From the NCBI GenBank assembly GCA_027943335.1, contig BSBK01014727.1, positions 1 through 64,000 on the forward strand: a stretch of DNA of 64,000 nucleotides, written 5' to 3'. Below the pieces are notes generated by a model. The model was not told where the DNA came from and searched no databases. It saw nothing but the letters and a program-made list of their open reading frames with translations. Made by a program: the position numbers and the translations under genes. Below, in pieces: positions 33,727 through 43,560 of this stretch. Numbering within the stretch: the first letter of the stretch is position 1; the number at the start of each line of letters is the position of its first letter. This DNA is from Chamaecyparis obtusa (Eukaryota > Streptophyta > Pinopsida > Cupressales > Cupressaceae).

Positions 33727-34060
33727 TGTTAGATTTGATAACCATCAAATCTTCCCAAGAACACCTGCATGCAAAGACTGCTACAAGAATGAAGACAGAA
33801 GAGAGACAGAAAGCTATGGCGGCCAATAGGCCAGAGACTGCAAAACCATGTTGCAAGAAAATAATCTTCTATTAACAATGATGAAAATAATACAATCTCC
33901 TTATGAATTACAAAGAGGGAATCCTTATAAAAGGATACCAAAACCCTAAAGGTGAAAACCCTAAAGAATAATGAGATGCCTAAGTCTAACTTAAGTGTAG
34001 AGAATAATAGACTAATAATTAAATAAATTAATTATTAGCTATAATATGACTACTCTAACA
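33727..34060 (-). repeat. Mini-D 3' LTR (left copy)
   Basis: The 334-bp copy from TGTTAGATTTGATAACC to TACTCTAACA lies next to the polypurine tract (34061-34070, CCCCCCCTTA on +), which marks it as the 3' LTR. Near its start it contains the palindromic pair GATTTGAT and ATCAAATC. Confidence 0.93.
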
Positions 34061-35139
34061 CCCCCCCTTAAGTGTAACTTAGGGAGAAGCTAAACAACTA
34101 AGGACTACAAGATGCATGAAAACAAAAATGCATGAAAGAGCTATGGGTCCCAAAACATAAAGCAAAAGATGTCCCAGAGAAAGGAACAAGAAGAGAGCAA
34201 GAAGCTCCTCCGAAGCATGTCTGAAAACTCTGTCAGAAGATACTGCTGGAACCCCCACTGAAGTGCATGACCAAGTAGAGAAGACAAGTGTCTGAAGAGC
34301 TGATCAATCGAACCAGGAAGCAATAGAACCAACAGGTGAGCCCCCCCATAATGCTGAACTGGGAGAGGTGACAGGAACACTGAAATGCGATGCCAAAAAT
34401 AGCTGCAGAAGAAGAACCAGGAACACCAACAGTGCAACAGAAGCACACACACAGGATAAAGGGCGGTGTCATAGACACAGTCTACATGGGCTAATGTCAT
34501 GGAAGGTACGCTCACTTGACAAGAGTGGATGCGCCTATAGTGGCAAATGCATCAGAATCCCCCCATGGCACTTTATAACTGAGTGCGAATACTAAAACTG
34601 AACCAGGTGAAAAAGATCCCAGAAATGTAGAAGAGGGCACTTTATCTTAGTGCGTTTACAGAACAAAGATATATCAGAAAGAGCATGCAAGCTCAGAAGT
34701 CAGAAAGAAGAGTGCACTAAGAAACCAGAAGAAGAGATCCCCAGACCTGTAGAACCAAGCACACCACCAGAGGGCATAAACTGCATAACTCGGAGGAGTG
34801 AAAACTTGGAGCAGAATCTGGAAGAAATACCTCTGCCACTGAATAGTACACAGAATCAGCTTTCCGATGATATCTCGTTTGCCGAAAAAAGAGTCCGGAT
34901 GAGCCAGATATGACTCCCGGAAGGCAAAAAGAGATATCAGACTTCAACAGCAAAAAATACTATTGAAACTGTGGAACCAAAAACTCTAACCTCCACCATC
35001 GAAAAGAGCTCGGAAAGAGCTTTCCGACGATATATGGAAGTCAGAAAAATACCCCCGTATGCTCCCTGTAGAGTGAAAACACCGTCAAGGGGTCAAAAAA
35101 GCTCCAAAGAAAATTTAAAGCCCCTGGGGCTAGAAAAAA
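34061..35139 (-). other. Mini-D interior, left part
   Basis: It begins with the polypurine tract (34061-34070) and continues as purine-rich DNA on + with no domain. AGCTTTCCGATGATATC (34858) and AGCTTTCCGACGATATA (35018) form an imperfect repeat. Open frames occur on both strands but match nothing I know. Confidence 0.55.
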
Positions 35140-35490
35140 AAGGAGCCCCTGGGCGCATGGCGCGCGCAGGGGGCTAAACCCCGAGCCTTTGGTCCCCATA
35201 GGACCGTCGCTGGGCATAGATAAGCCCGCGGGCTTAAACACCCGCCGGGCGGCCCAAGCGGCGGCGCAGTCGGCGGAGCGGCGGTGGGCCGGGCGGAGCG
35301 GGGGCTGCTGAATGCGGCGGAGTGGGGGCCGGGGCCCGCTTGAACGCGGCGGAGCGGGCCGCAGTGCCGGTGGTGGAGGAGCCGGGCGGCGGTGCTGATG
35401 GTGGGCGCTCTCGGCGGAGGGGTGGCGGGGCGGGCCGCGGTGCTGGTGGTGGAGGAGCGCCGGTGGCGCGGTGGCGGCGCCAACAAATAT
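35140..35490 (-). other. CpG-dense GC-rich insert within Mini-D
   Basis: About 350 bases are strongly GC-rich and full of CG dinucleotides, in an otherwise AT-rich window. A 27-base string GGGCCGCAGTGCCGGTGGTG... (35356) recurs almost unchanged at about 35431. All six frames look open because GC-rich DNA has few stops. The - strand frames are Pro/Ala-rich and no family is recognised. It could be captured gene DNA or a structured leader. Confidence 0.6.
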
Positions 35491-35789
35491 CATTGTATGC
35501 GTTAATTTTAACGCAAAAAACAATGAAAAATTGTTTTTTTTTTAATTTTTCACCTCGGATTTCATGTCGTACGGCCCTAGGAGGTCGAAAAAATTTCTCC
35601 AGAGCCCCGGTGACCAAATCAGACAAGCTTTATATGGATTCTGGGGTTTTTGGGCCTTCTGGACGCAATGGAAGTGTCCGTTTAGGCCCAAAATGCCTCC
35701 AAAAATAGAGACCCCCCAAAACCACTAAAAGAAGCCAAAAAAGCTTCTGAAACCCTCTGTGCTTCAATAAAACACGAACAGCCAGCAGC

Positions 35790-35807
35790 AAGATGGCTCT
35801 GATACCA
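35790..35807 (-). promoter_or_regulatory. Mini-D primer binding site, initiator tRNA-Met type
   Basis: The - strand immediately inside the 5' LTR reads TGGTATCAGAGCCATCTT. TGGTATCAGAGC is the well-known initiator tRNA-Met primer site of plant LTR elements. Confidence 0.92.
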
Positions 35808-36141
35808 TGTTAGATTTGATAACCATCAAATCTTCCCAAGAACACCTGCATGCAAAGACTGCTACAAGAATGAAGAAAGAAGAGAGACAGAAAGCTATAG
35901 CGGCCAATAGGCCAGAGACTGCAAAACTATGTTGCAAGAAAATAATCTTCTATTAACAATGATGAAAATAATACAATCTCCTTATGAATTACAAAGAGGG
36001 AATCCTTATAAAAGGATACCAAAACCCTAAAGGTGAAAACCCTAAAGAATAATGAGATGCCTAAGTCTAACTTAAGTGTAGAGAATAATAGACTAATAAT
36101 TAAATAAATTAATTATTAGCTATAATATGACTACTCTAACA
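35808..36141 (-). repeat. Mini-D 5' LTR (right copy)
   Basis: The partner of 33727-34060, with a few substitutions by eye (for example GAAGAAAG for GAAGACAG, CTATAGCGG for CTATGGCGG). It adjoins the primer site and is followed by TTTGC. Confidence 0.93.
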
Positions 36142-37008
36142 TTTGCTTCCAAGGGAATCCATGAATGGGAATCCTTGAAAATTGACCTAGAGCTCCCTAG
36201 GCATGGAGTACAAGGATATGAAGAGTGCTCTCAGCTAGAGCTATTAAGCCTATGACCTCGCTAATAAAACATGCAATGAGAGATTCAATGAAGACAAGAG
36301 AAAGAGTTCCAATGTCCTCAAGAATCAAGAATGAGAATGCAAATGTAACTATACTAGAAATGAGAATGCAAGCTAAACTATGAAAGGAAATATGCAAGTG
36401 TTACAACCCAAGCTAATTAATCTATGTGAGTTAATCTAGAGCATGGAAATGAAGCTAATCTAAGAAAGCATAAGCATGAAACTATGATGCAAGAAATGGA
36501 AACTACATGCAAGACTGTCTCCAAAAAGCTCCAAAGCCTCCAAGTAATCCTACAGCATAAGATTAGTATTCAAAAGATGGATCCTAAAATGAGAAGAGAG
36601 CTCTCATTTTAAGGGAATTGAAAAGGAATGGACCATGGAGATTAAGAGGCAAAAGATTTAATCAAGGGTGGAGCTTGAAATAGGAGCAATCCATGTGCAC
36701 AAATATCCTCCAATGGGAAAATAAGAGTTGACTTTTGTGTCCATATGAGACAAAAAGTGTTTTTCTTCTTTTTATAAAATAAGAATAATGCTTTATTTGT
36801 GCAACTTAGGATAAGAGGAAGATTGGGGGCTTTTTTATTTAATAAAAGGGGAAGGAATTCCTTTTAATAAATAAAGACTTAGGATAAGATGGTTAGCCCA
36901 TAGAAAATAATCGAATAAATGATAGAACTAGGATTTGATCAAGAATAAGCAATTGATGATTTAGCAAAAGGGGCTAATAGTCTAGGTGACCATTTTTGGG
37001 TGATTACA

Positions 37009-37036
37009 CCTGGCACACGCCTCGGGGCTTATTGGA
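37009..37036 (-). pseudogene. LEA-related/root-cap family gene remnant, 5' part of the split exon
   Basis: On the - strand this segment reads KPRGVCQ and then joins DPQFISGDG at 21063 once Tat-C is removed, giving the CQDP-F motif that begins the conserved core of the family. A CAAG just upstream (37037-37040 on +, CTTG) fits an intron acceptor, so 37036 may be the exon edge. No further upstream exon was recognised. Confidence 0.65.
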
Positions 37037-37530
37037 CTTGAAACATTAACAAGATATTAACATTGTCTAATTATGCCAACTCCTCTTGTAATTCGATTTG
37101 AATCTAGACGCAAAATAGAAAGGAAATCAATAAATTTGTGAAATTTAGGGTTTCCTGATGGAAAAGATTTGACATATTACTCCGTAAAAGGGCGAAGCTG
37201 CTACAACTTTTGTTGGATTTGAAGCATTTATGGGTGAAAGATTTTTAATAGTGGCATTGATGAGCTGCGTGGAGCCTGTTCCAAGCACAGTATATCTCCC
37301 TTATGTAATGGCATTGCCTACGAGAGCATGAATGCCATGAATTTATTTCTCTAATTTAGGGGACACTAATGATCTTCAGCCTTTATTTTTTTGATAGCTC
37401 ATTCGATACCAAGTAGGTATAGTAGTTGCTCCTTCTGCATTTGCAATCCAAAATGGCTCTAAAATACAGTGTACAAAAGTTCTAATAGAGGAACGCAAAA
37501 TCCCCATCGTCAAATACGTACCAGAAATAC
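37037..37530. other. Unassigned DNA, possibly intron of the LEA-related gene
   Basis: About 490 bases without a recognisable frame or repeat. If the LEA-related remnant had an intron here it would run leftward on the - strand. No splice donor or upstream exon could be identified. Confidence 0.35.
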
Positions 37531-37712
37531 TACTTCCAACAATGAATTTTTGGAAATGTACCTAGTGAGGAACTTTTCTGAAAACCCGACTTTGGTAGAA
37601 AATAACTTCTATGGACACATCAAATAAATTATCAAAAATTTACCTAGTGAGCTGCTTTTCTAAAAACCCAACTTCAGTAGAGAATAGCTTCTATGGACAC
37701 ATTAAATAAGAA
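37531..37712. repeat. Tandem ~81-bp repeat, two and a half units
   Basis: Units contain TACCTAGTGAG (37559 and about 37640), TTTTCTRAAAACCCRAC and AATARCTTCTATGGACACAT (about 37600 and 37683). One further copy is at 20516-20615, on the other side of Tat-C. Function is unknown. The last unit runs directly into the cytochrome P450 remnant. Confidence 0.65.
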
Positions 37713-38103
37713 AAGAGGTACAAATTTGTTATGTTTCTCCATTTGGGATCCCTCCCCACTGTTGTGGTCTCTTCTCTTACCATGGAAAAAGAGTTCCTCA
37801 AAAGTCATGACTTGGTTTTTGCAAGCAAACTAAAGTGCACTTTCAGGAAATATGTATGTTATGATCATACAGACATGGCTTTTAGTCCCTACGGAGCATG
37901 GTGGAGGTAGATTAGAAAGTTATGCATGGTTGAGATACTTATAGCGAAGAGAATCGAGTCTTTCAAATTCATGAGAGAGGAAGAAGTGTCTGATATGATT
38001 GCCTCCATCTGGCTTGAAAGTGGGCAAGGAGCCCTATGTGTTGATGTGAAGAAGATACTCACCTCTCACACAAAATATTACTTGGAGAATGTTTACAAAT
38101 CTA
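37713..38103 (+). pseudogene. Cytochrome P450 (clan 71 type) remnant, N-proximal segment
   Basis: The strand reads MFLHLGSLPTVVVSS, MEKEFLKSHDLVFASK, DMAFSPYGAWWR-stop-IRKLC and REEEVSDMIASIW. These are the beta-1 strands and C-helix (WR-x-x-RK) of plant class-71 clan P450s, membrane-bound haem monooxygenases of specialised metabolism. A single TAG lies in WR-stop-IRK, where the family has WRQ-RK. The membrane anchor and proline-rich hinge are missing. The frame ends just after 38130 without reaching the F and G helices. Confidence 0.85.
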
Positions 38104-38149
38104 ATTACAGATTGTTTAAACTATTTTCTTTTTAATATTTTTCATGCAG

Positions 38150-38410
38150 GATATTTTAAATGAGGGACTGGATACATCGGTAACACTGCTAGAATGGGCA
38201 ATGAGTGAACTGCTAAGGAATCTTGCAACATTGGCACGAGCACAACAGAAGATTGATAGTATTGTGGGTAGAAATCATAGAGTAATGGATAGTGACATCA
38301 TAAAGCTGGATTACTTGCTATGCGTGGTGAAGGAAACTTTTCAACTTCACCTACCACTTCCTCTAATGGTACCGCATGATTTTTTTAAATTAATGCATCT
38401 ATGGTGGATG
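38150..38410 (+). pseudogene. Cytochrome P450 remnant, I-helix to K-helix segment
   Basis: After TTTTTCATGCAG, a good intron acceptor at 38137-38149, the strand reads DILNEGLDTSVTLLEWAMSELLRNLATLARAQQKID. This includes the I-helix oxygen-activation motif (G-x-D-T-S). KETFQLHLPLPLMVPH is the K helix, where the invariant ExxR reads ETFQ, an Arg-to-Gln loss. The haem-binding Cys region is absent. About 120 residues that should lie between the two segments are missing, so this is a deleted, inactive copy on the same strand as the first segment. Confidence 0.87.
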
Positions 38411-39604
38411 AAAAAAAAATGGACTGCTAGTGAGGAGGCCTCTAACATGACGAGTAGACATTTCTCATAAACCGCAACCTAACTCCGATTGCTGGCAAGT
38501 TAAATAATCACTTTGTATTCATGTTCACACTGCTAAAATTTTTCAAAGGTTGCGAATGATTCTGATCACTTCAATCATCTTGCATGCTTACAGCATGCTA
38601 GACGATCGTCGATTGGGTTAACCCAGCTAGATGCGTTTCATATAAGAAACACCTTCGGTGTAAAAATAATTTTAAATTTTTATATAAAATTTTAAAAATC
38701 GTATAATAAGTCCTCTCGTTTTACCTAATTTATATTTCAAATTATTTCACCAAAACATTAATTTGGCTACAAAGTCACCATAAATTAATTATCCCATAGA
38801 CTTCCTATATGGAAAACCTCGACTCCCATGCCAACCTAACAACTCAAGCAACCAATGGTAGACAGAGATATTGCTGTTATGAGAGACAATCACAACCCAG
38901 TCCACTCTTTCAGCAGATGGAAGAAGAACTGATTTCTCATTCATGTCAAGTTTGTCAAGTGGGAGAGCCACCATGGCTAACTTCAAAGTGCTTCAAATGC
39001 CATAATACTCAGCCTCTACAATTAGGTTTCTGATAAGAAAAGGTCATCCACATAAGCAGGTTTTTTCAAGGGTCCTAAGGATCAAAAGCAAAACTACAAA
39101 GAGTTCCTGAATGTGATAAAAGAGAATGCAGGCTTTTCAAGTTTCAATTTTTTTGTGTTTGAAAGCTGGTTCAGATGTTAATGTAGTAATGTAGGTGAAA
39201 TTGTAAATTTTTGTTTCTGATTATAAGTATAAGCATGTACTTTTATTAAAACAAATAAGGAAAATTTATAACATCTTTTTTTTTCATTATTTTTTTCATA
39301 AGCTTTATTAGTGTTTTTTAAATTAAGGATTGTAATTCAATTTATAAAAAATATTATTCTTTAATAAAATAATTTTCAAAATTTTCTAAGTAGTTTTTAA
39401 TGAATAATAATTATGCATTTAAATTTTCAATACTTTTCAAAAATTTATTTATTTTTTAAAATTTTATAATATTAATTACATGGATAAATATAAAGTTTGT
39501 TAAAATGACAAAAAAATAATATATGAAAGATAGATATCATTCTAATATATGAATTAAATTTAGTCAAGTTTATTTTACTTAATAATCATCTAGATTTGTA
39601 ATCA
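38411..39604. other. Unassigned DNA, AT-rich to the right
   Basis: Two back-to-back palindromes, GACGATCGTC (about 38601) and GGGTTAACCC, lie around 38600-38632, and ACACCTTCGGTGT at 38649-38661 is a small hairpin. A frame at 38809-39033 has no recognised motif. From 39230 onward the DNA is nearly pure A/T with scattered runs and ends at the Athila-E flank ATTAT. Confidence 0.4.
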
Positions 39605-39609
39605 ATTAT

Positions 39610-40844
39610 TGATGAGCCCAGTTTATGGATTGTTTTGTTTATGATTTTATTGTTTAGACTTAAGTATCTCATGGGTTTTCATAAACAATATTAGACTTTC
39701 TATGCTCCTAAGCTATGCCTATGTGTGTATTTGGCACTTTTAAGACTAAAGAAATATGCTGAATATATATAGATTAAGTGGATATTATGATGAAATTTGA
39801 TATTTCTTTCCTCTCTGCATTAATGGGTAGTGTTCCTATAGCCAAGTGATGAGGATACACTAAAATAGGAAAACTTATTATGGATCTTTATCTTGGATTT
39901 GTGTTGCAAGTTTGGTGTGCCAACCCCTTGCAGGGAAGGATTAAGTCAACTGATAATGAAGACTCAACGTTAAAGTGGCTTCATCAAATTGAGAAACCAT
40001 TTCCAGGATTCTTTATGGTTTCACTACTTAGCAGTTGCTATTGAAGATAGAGTCAATTTAGTTACCAGATGTTTAGGAGGATATCCAGTGCTTGAACATT
40101 CATATATTCTTGCGAATTTAATATGGCTTATTTCTACATAAATGATGTTGTCACTTTATAATTGAAAGTTGTTATCCCCATGTAATGGAGGATCCTAGTT
40201 CTTAGGTGCTCTATTTTTCAAGTTGTTTTAAATAAACTAGAATTTGTGATTCTTGAGGTAGTTAGATGTTCAAGGAATCTATTTTGTAATCTAGAAAAGA
40301 AGTGAATACACTTTGATAGTCTATAATGTACTTATGTTGATGTTTCATGAATGAATAGATGATATCTTCAGATCTCTATCTCTGAGTTTTAAATCCATTC
40401 ACTCTTCCATGGGGGCCCATATGGAAGGTGAGCTCTATTCATGTTTTAGTAGGATCTAGTCTCAAGTTTCTTTGAGGTTGTTTAGTATTGTTGCTCCTGC
40501 AGCCACTGGTAGGAGAACCACTGACTGTTCTAGAAGTATAGGTTTACTATTGAAGTATTGTTAGATTACTATTGAAGCATTTCCTTAAGTTCTAAGTTAA
40601 GCTGCTATTTCAATTCCTAGCATAGATTTCCTGTAGCAATTCCTTTGTTTAAGTAATGATGGCCTTTGAAATGAACTAGAGCATACACTTTGCAGTCACC
40701 ATTTCAAGTTTAGGCTAACGGGTTGATGAATCTAAATGAAGCTTAGCATGATACTCTAAGTAAACATTTGATGCTATTACCCATAGAATCACTATGAAGG
40801 ATGTCCAATCCTTGAGATTACTGATGTATTGTTCTGACCAACCA
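39610..40844 (+). repeat. Athila-E 5' LTR
   Basis: The 1235-bp copy starts TGATGAGCCCAGTTTATGG and ends TGACCAACCA. It is followed by the primer site five bases inside. It matches 49676-50892 at most positions, except for a rearranged block around 40214-40310. Confidence 0.93.
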
Positions 40845-40848
40845 TTTT

Positions 40849-40866
40849 TGGCACCATTGCCAGGGA
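40849..40866 (+). promoter_or_regulatory. Athila-E primer binding site, tRNA-Asp type
   Basis: Sequence TGGCACCATTGCCAGGGA resembles the known tRNA-Asp primer site of Athila elements (TGGCGCCGTTGCCGGGGA) with three changes. Confidence 0.82.
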
Positions 40867-40939
40867 TGGTGTCAATTTAGTTCAACCCTGAAGTCATATA
40901 GTTAGTTTACATTCTGTGCTATTTTCATGCATAGACATA

Positions 40940-42560
40940 GGGACCATCTTGGGAGATTCCTTCCTCACATTGTGCCAGAAGAAGAACCATTTAACGTTCA
41001 TAATCCAGAACCTGAGGAACCCCAAGCCGAGAACATACAAGAAGAATAACCATTTGAGAATGTATTTATAGATGCATATGAACAATTTCCTTCACCTTCA
41101 ACCTCTGAATAATTGTACCATTTGAATGACCTATTTGTCAACCCAAAATATCAAGATAATCCACTTGCTCTTATCATCTACCAACCACCACCACAAGGTC
41201 CTCCTCTGAGAATGGCTATTCAAGCCCCTTTTCCTTTTCCTATCCCTCCTCAGAAAGGTAATCAAAATTTGAAGAACATACATACTATTACACTTCCAAA
41301 ATTCTATGGCCTCATTACAGAAGACCCTAAGACCTTCCTCTTTGAATTTGACATCCTTTTCCAGAGCTATGACTATACAACTGATGCCCACAAGATGAAG
41401 TTGTTTCCATCAACTCTAGAAGAGGCTGCCTTGAGATGGTTCATGGAACTAGGTGCCAATGTTGTAGCAAACTAGAATGCTATGCACAATCTATTTCTTT
41501 CAAAGTATAAAGAGTACTGTAGGGGTCAAGATTTGAAAGGTGATGAAATTTTCAAAATGTCTCAGAAGGAGGATGAAACCTTGGAGGATTATGTATCATG
41601 ATTCATGTTCAACTAGCAACGTAACATATAGCACCAGCTAAATGAGGCGTCTCAGAAACACCTTTTCTTAAAGGGTGTGAATGATGGAAGAATTGAGGCT
41701 CTGGACCTAATGGTAGGAGGAGATATCACACAGAAAATTTGGGCTGATATAAAGAATATGTCTAAATTATTCAAGGGCCATTGTGAAGAAGGGTAGGGGA
41801 ATTAGAGACCTACCACATAAGTCCAATGGTGGTTTAGGAGTATCCAAAATGGAGCTGTCTAATTTGTTGTCTAACCTCAAGCAAGACATCATCAATGATG
41901 TTGCAACATAATTGGACACCATACAAGCGAGAAGAAAGAAAGATGAATCTAATGCCATGCTAGGATAATACTACCCTCATTGTAGGGAGAATAAAATGAA
42001 TTGTCGATGCAAGTCTGTTACAAGCTTAGAGTCTCAACCTATGCCTACTGAGTTTAAAGACATCGATGAAAATGGAGAGGTACTCTACATTGCCCAATGA
42101 AGGCCCTGGGCCCAGATATCAGGTATGCCTCAAGATCCTCTCCAAAATTTTAATAGTAACAGTTAATAGAAAAATCAACAACATATTACTTTTAGTGGGT
42201 ACAATAATTGGCAGCAACCTCAGCAGGGTTGGCAACAACCTTAGTAGGGTTGGAAACAACCTCACCAAGGCTAGCAGTAGCCTCAGCAAGGGTGGTAATA
42301 GCCTCACCAGGGTTGGAAAAAACCTGAACAGGGCTGGCAAAAACCCTATCAGGGGTGGCAATAGCCACATAATTGGATGAACCAATTAAACCAGCAAGCT
42401 TTGATGCCACCACCTCAACAACAAGCTCTTATGCCTCCTCCTGCAGCCAACACTACTCCCTCTAAATAGACTTAGCTACCCAATTAGCCTACCCCTAATC
42501 CCAACAATACTAAGCCAACATCATAACTATAGAGCTATGCTATTTCCTTGAATGATGTTC
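40940..42560 (+). pseudogene. gag: Athila-E gag remnant
   Basis: The conserved capsid stretch at 41113-41475 reads IHTITLPKFYGLITEDPKTFLFEF, HKMKLFPSTLEEAALRWF, followed after a TAG by FLSKYKEYCRGQ and ETLEDYVS. A cysteine-histidine patch near 41970-42010 (YYPHCRENKMNCRC) may be a relic zinc finger. A heptapeptide repeat follows at 42209-42376. Stops (TAG, TAA) lie at positions where Gln or Trp is expected. Confidence 0.82.
42209..42376 (+). repeat. 21-bp coding tandem repeat in Athila-E gag (GWQQPxQ units)
   Basis: Eight units of 21 bp encode the heptad G-W-Q/K-Q/K-P-x-Q, read in the gag frame between codon TGG 42209-42211 and TGG near 42374. Six codons are now TAG, each at a Trp or Gln position of the heptad. 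A Gln/Trp/Pro-rich spacer of this kind would be disordered in Gag. Confidence 0.8.
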
Positions 42561-43560
42561 ATTTAAGGTCTAAAAAAACCCTTTCCTCTCCTCAGTAGCC
42601 TATCATAATGGAATTTGAGGATGCTTCAGTTAAGAAAACTGATGAGCCAAGTAAACCTGCCTCCCATGCAGCTAAAGAACCTCCATTTCCTCATAGGTTG
42701 GAAGAGAAAGCTAAGCCAATGGAAAACCAAGCGGTGATAGACTTGCTTAACTAGCTAAAGAAGATGACAATCAAAATACCATTGTTAGATGTCATCAAGA
42801 AAGTTCCTGCTTATAGAAAAGCTATCAAAGAGGCCTATATAAAATAGCCAGAGAGGAAGAAGAAGGATCCTAAAACCATCCCTGTCTTAGGATAGTTATC
42901 TAGCCTAATGTTGGAAAAGTTGACTGTACCCAAGTATTCTGATCCTGGGAGCCATGTGGTTATAGTAAAAAATCAAGGAATACAAGTCCAAAATGCTCTA
43001 GTAGATTTAGGAGCATTAATTAATGTCATGACAAAAGAGGTAATGTCTTAGTTTCATATCATCGGCCTCAAAGAGACCCCAACTATACTTCATCTTGCTG
43101 ATAGCTCTACCATCACACCTGATGGGATGGTAGAGGATGTCATTGTCACTTTGAACTCTTGGGAATATTAGGTTGACTTTGTAGTCCTCTCCCCAAAGGC
43201 TAATATGGGTGGTTATCCAATCATTCTAGGAAGGCCATGGATGGCTACTGCAAATGCCTATATACTTTTCTAGTCAGGGAAGATCACAATATCCAATGGT
43301 GTCAACACTAAGCACCTAATACTGTATTCCCCTACTCAACTCTTGTTGCAAGATGATCAAATCATCTAGCTAGATTTGGGTGATGATAGTGTAGAGGTCA
43401 ATTCCATCAGCCAGCTCATGATGATATCCTAGGAACCCTTTCTAGCTTCAAAGGGAGAAGATGAGCTCATTTCCTCCATTATCCTGAATGAATATGGGGT
43501 ACAGTCTCAACTGTGGTCCCAGATAGATTGTATTATGGAAACTCCATTACCACCTCCAAA
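42561..43560 (+). pseudogene. pro: Athila-E protease and preceding linker
   Basis: Text KLTVPKYSDPGSHVV leads into ALVDLGALINVMTKEV (about 42995-43040), the Athila protease active site (D-L-G-A). VDFVVLSP and GYPIILGRPWMATANAY at 43170-43260 are the flap and ILGRPW motifs. Stops are TAG in SQ-F-type and YQV-type positions. Confidence 0.85.

Larger units (their letters stand above)
33727..36141 (-). mobile_element. Mini-D: 2.4-kb non-autonomous LTR element
   Basis: Two 334-bp direct repeats (33727-34060 and 35808-36141) start TGTTAGATTTG and end CTCTAACA and differ at only a few positions. Identical TTTGC duplications flank the element (33722-33726 and 36142-36146). Inside the right repeat is a primer site matching initiator tRNA-Met, and inside the left repeat a C run (G-rich polypurine tract on the - strand), fixing the orientation. 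The 1.75-kb interior has no gag or pol motif. It is larger than typical TRIMs and would need enzymes from another element, probably copia-like given the Met primer. Near identity of the LTRs shows a recent insertion. Confidence 0.93.
21069..37008 (-). mobile_element. Tat-C: decayed Ty3/gypsy Tat-type retrotransposon
   Basis: LTRs of about 900 bp (21069-21968 and 33689-37008, the latter split by Mini-D) read TGTACACACTCAAG at the left and GGTGATNACA at the right. Flanks are CCTAG (21064-21068) and CCTGG (37009-37013), a 5-bp duplication with one C-to-T change. The - strand carries leader, gag, protease, reverse transcriptase, two RNase H domains and integrase in Tat order. LTRs differ by several percent by eye, and stops are frequent, so it is older than Tat-B. 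LTR and gag similarity make it a sister of Tat-F. It inserted into an exon of the LEA-related gene. Confidence 0.93.
33689..37008 (-). repeat. Tat-C 5' LTR (right copy), split by Mini-D
   Basis: The LTR starts TGTACACACTCAAG at 33689, is cut after 33726 by Mini-D, and resumes at 36147 up to TGATTACA at 37008. Joined across one TTTGC it gives about 900 bp and aligns with 21069-21968. The promoter half of Tat-C is therefore physically interrupted. Confidence 0.92.

Noticed and set aside
35041..35708. Pro/Ala- and Gly/Arg-rich proteins encoded by the GC-rich part of Mini-D
   Set aside because: All frames on both strands are open because GC-rich DNA has few stops; no conserved motif or start context supports translation.
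38590..38665. Helitron 3' end (palindromes followed by CTAG)
   Set aside because: GACGATCGTC and GGGTTAACCC precede a CTAG, but the next base is A rather than the expected T of an insertion site and no 5' TC end was found. Kept only as a speculation about captured gene fragments.
38789..39033. Frames on both strands next to the P450 remnant (possible copia RNase H piece)
   Set aside because: An EAEYYG-like string on the - strand resembles copia RNase H, but no second motif could be found.
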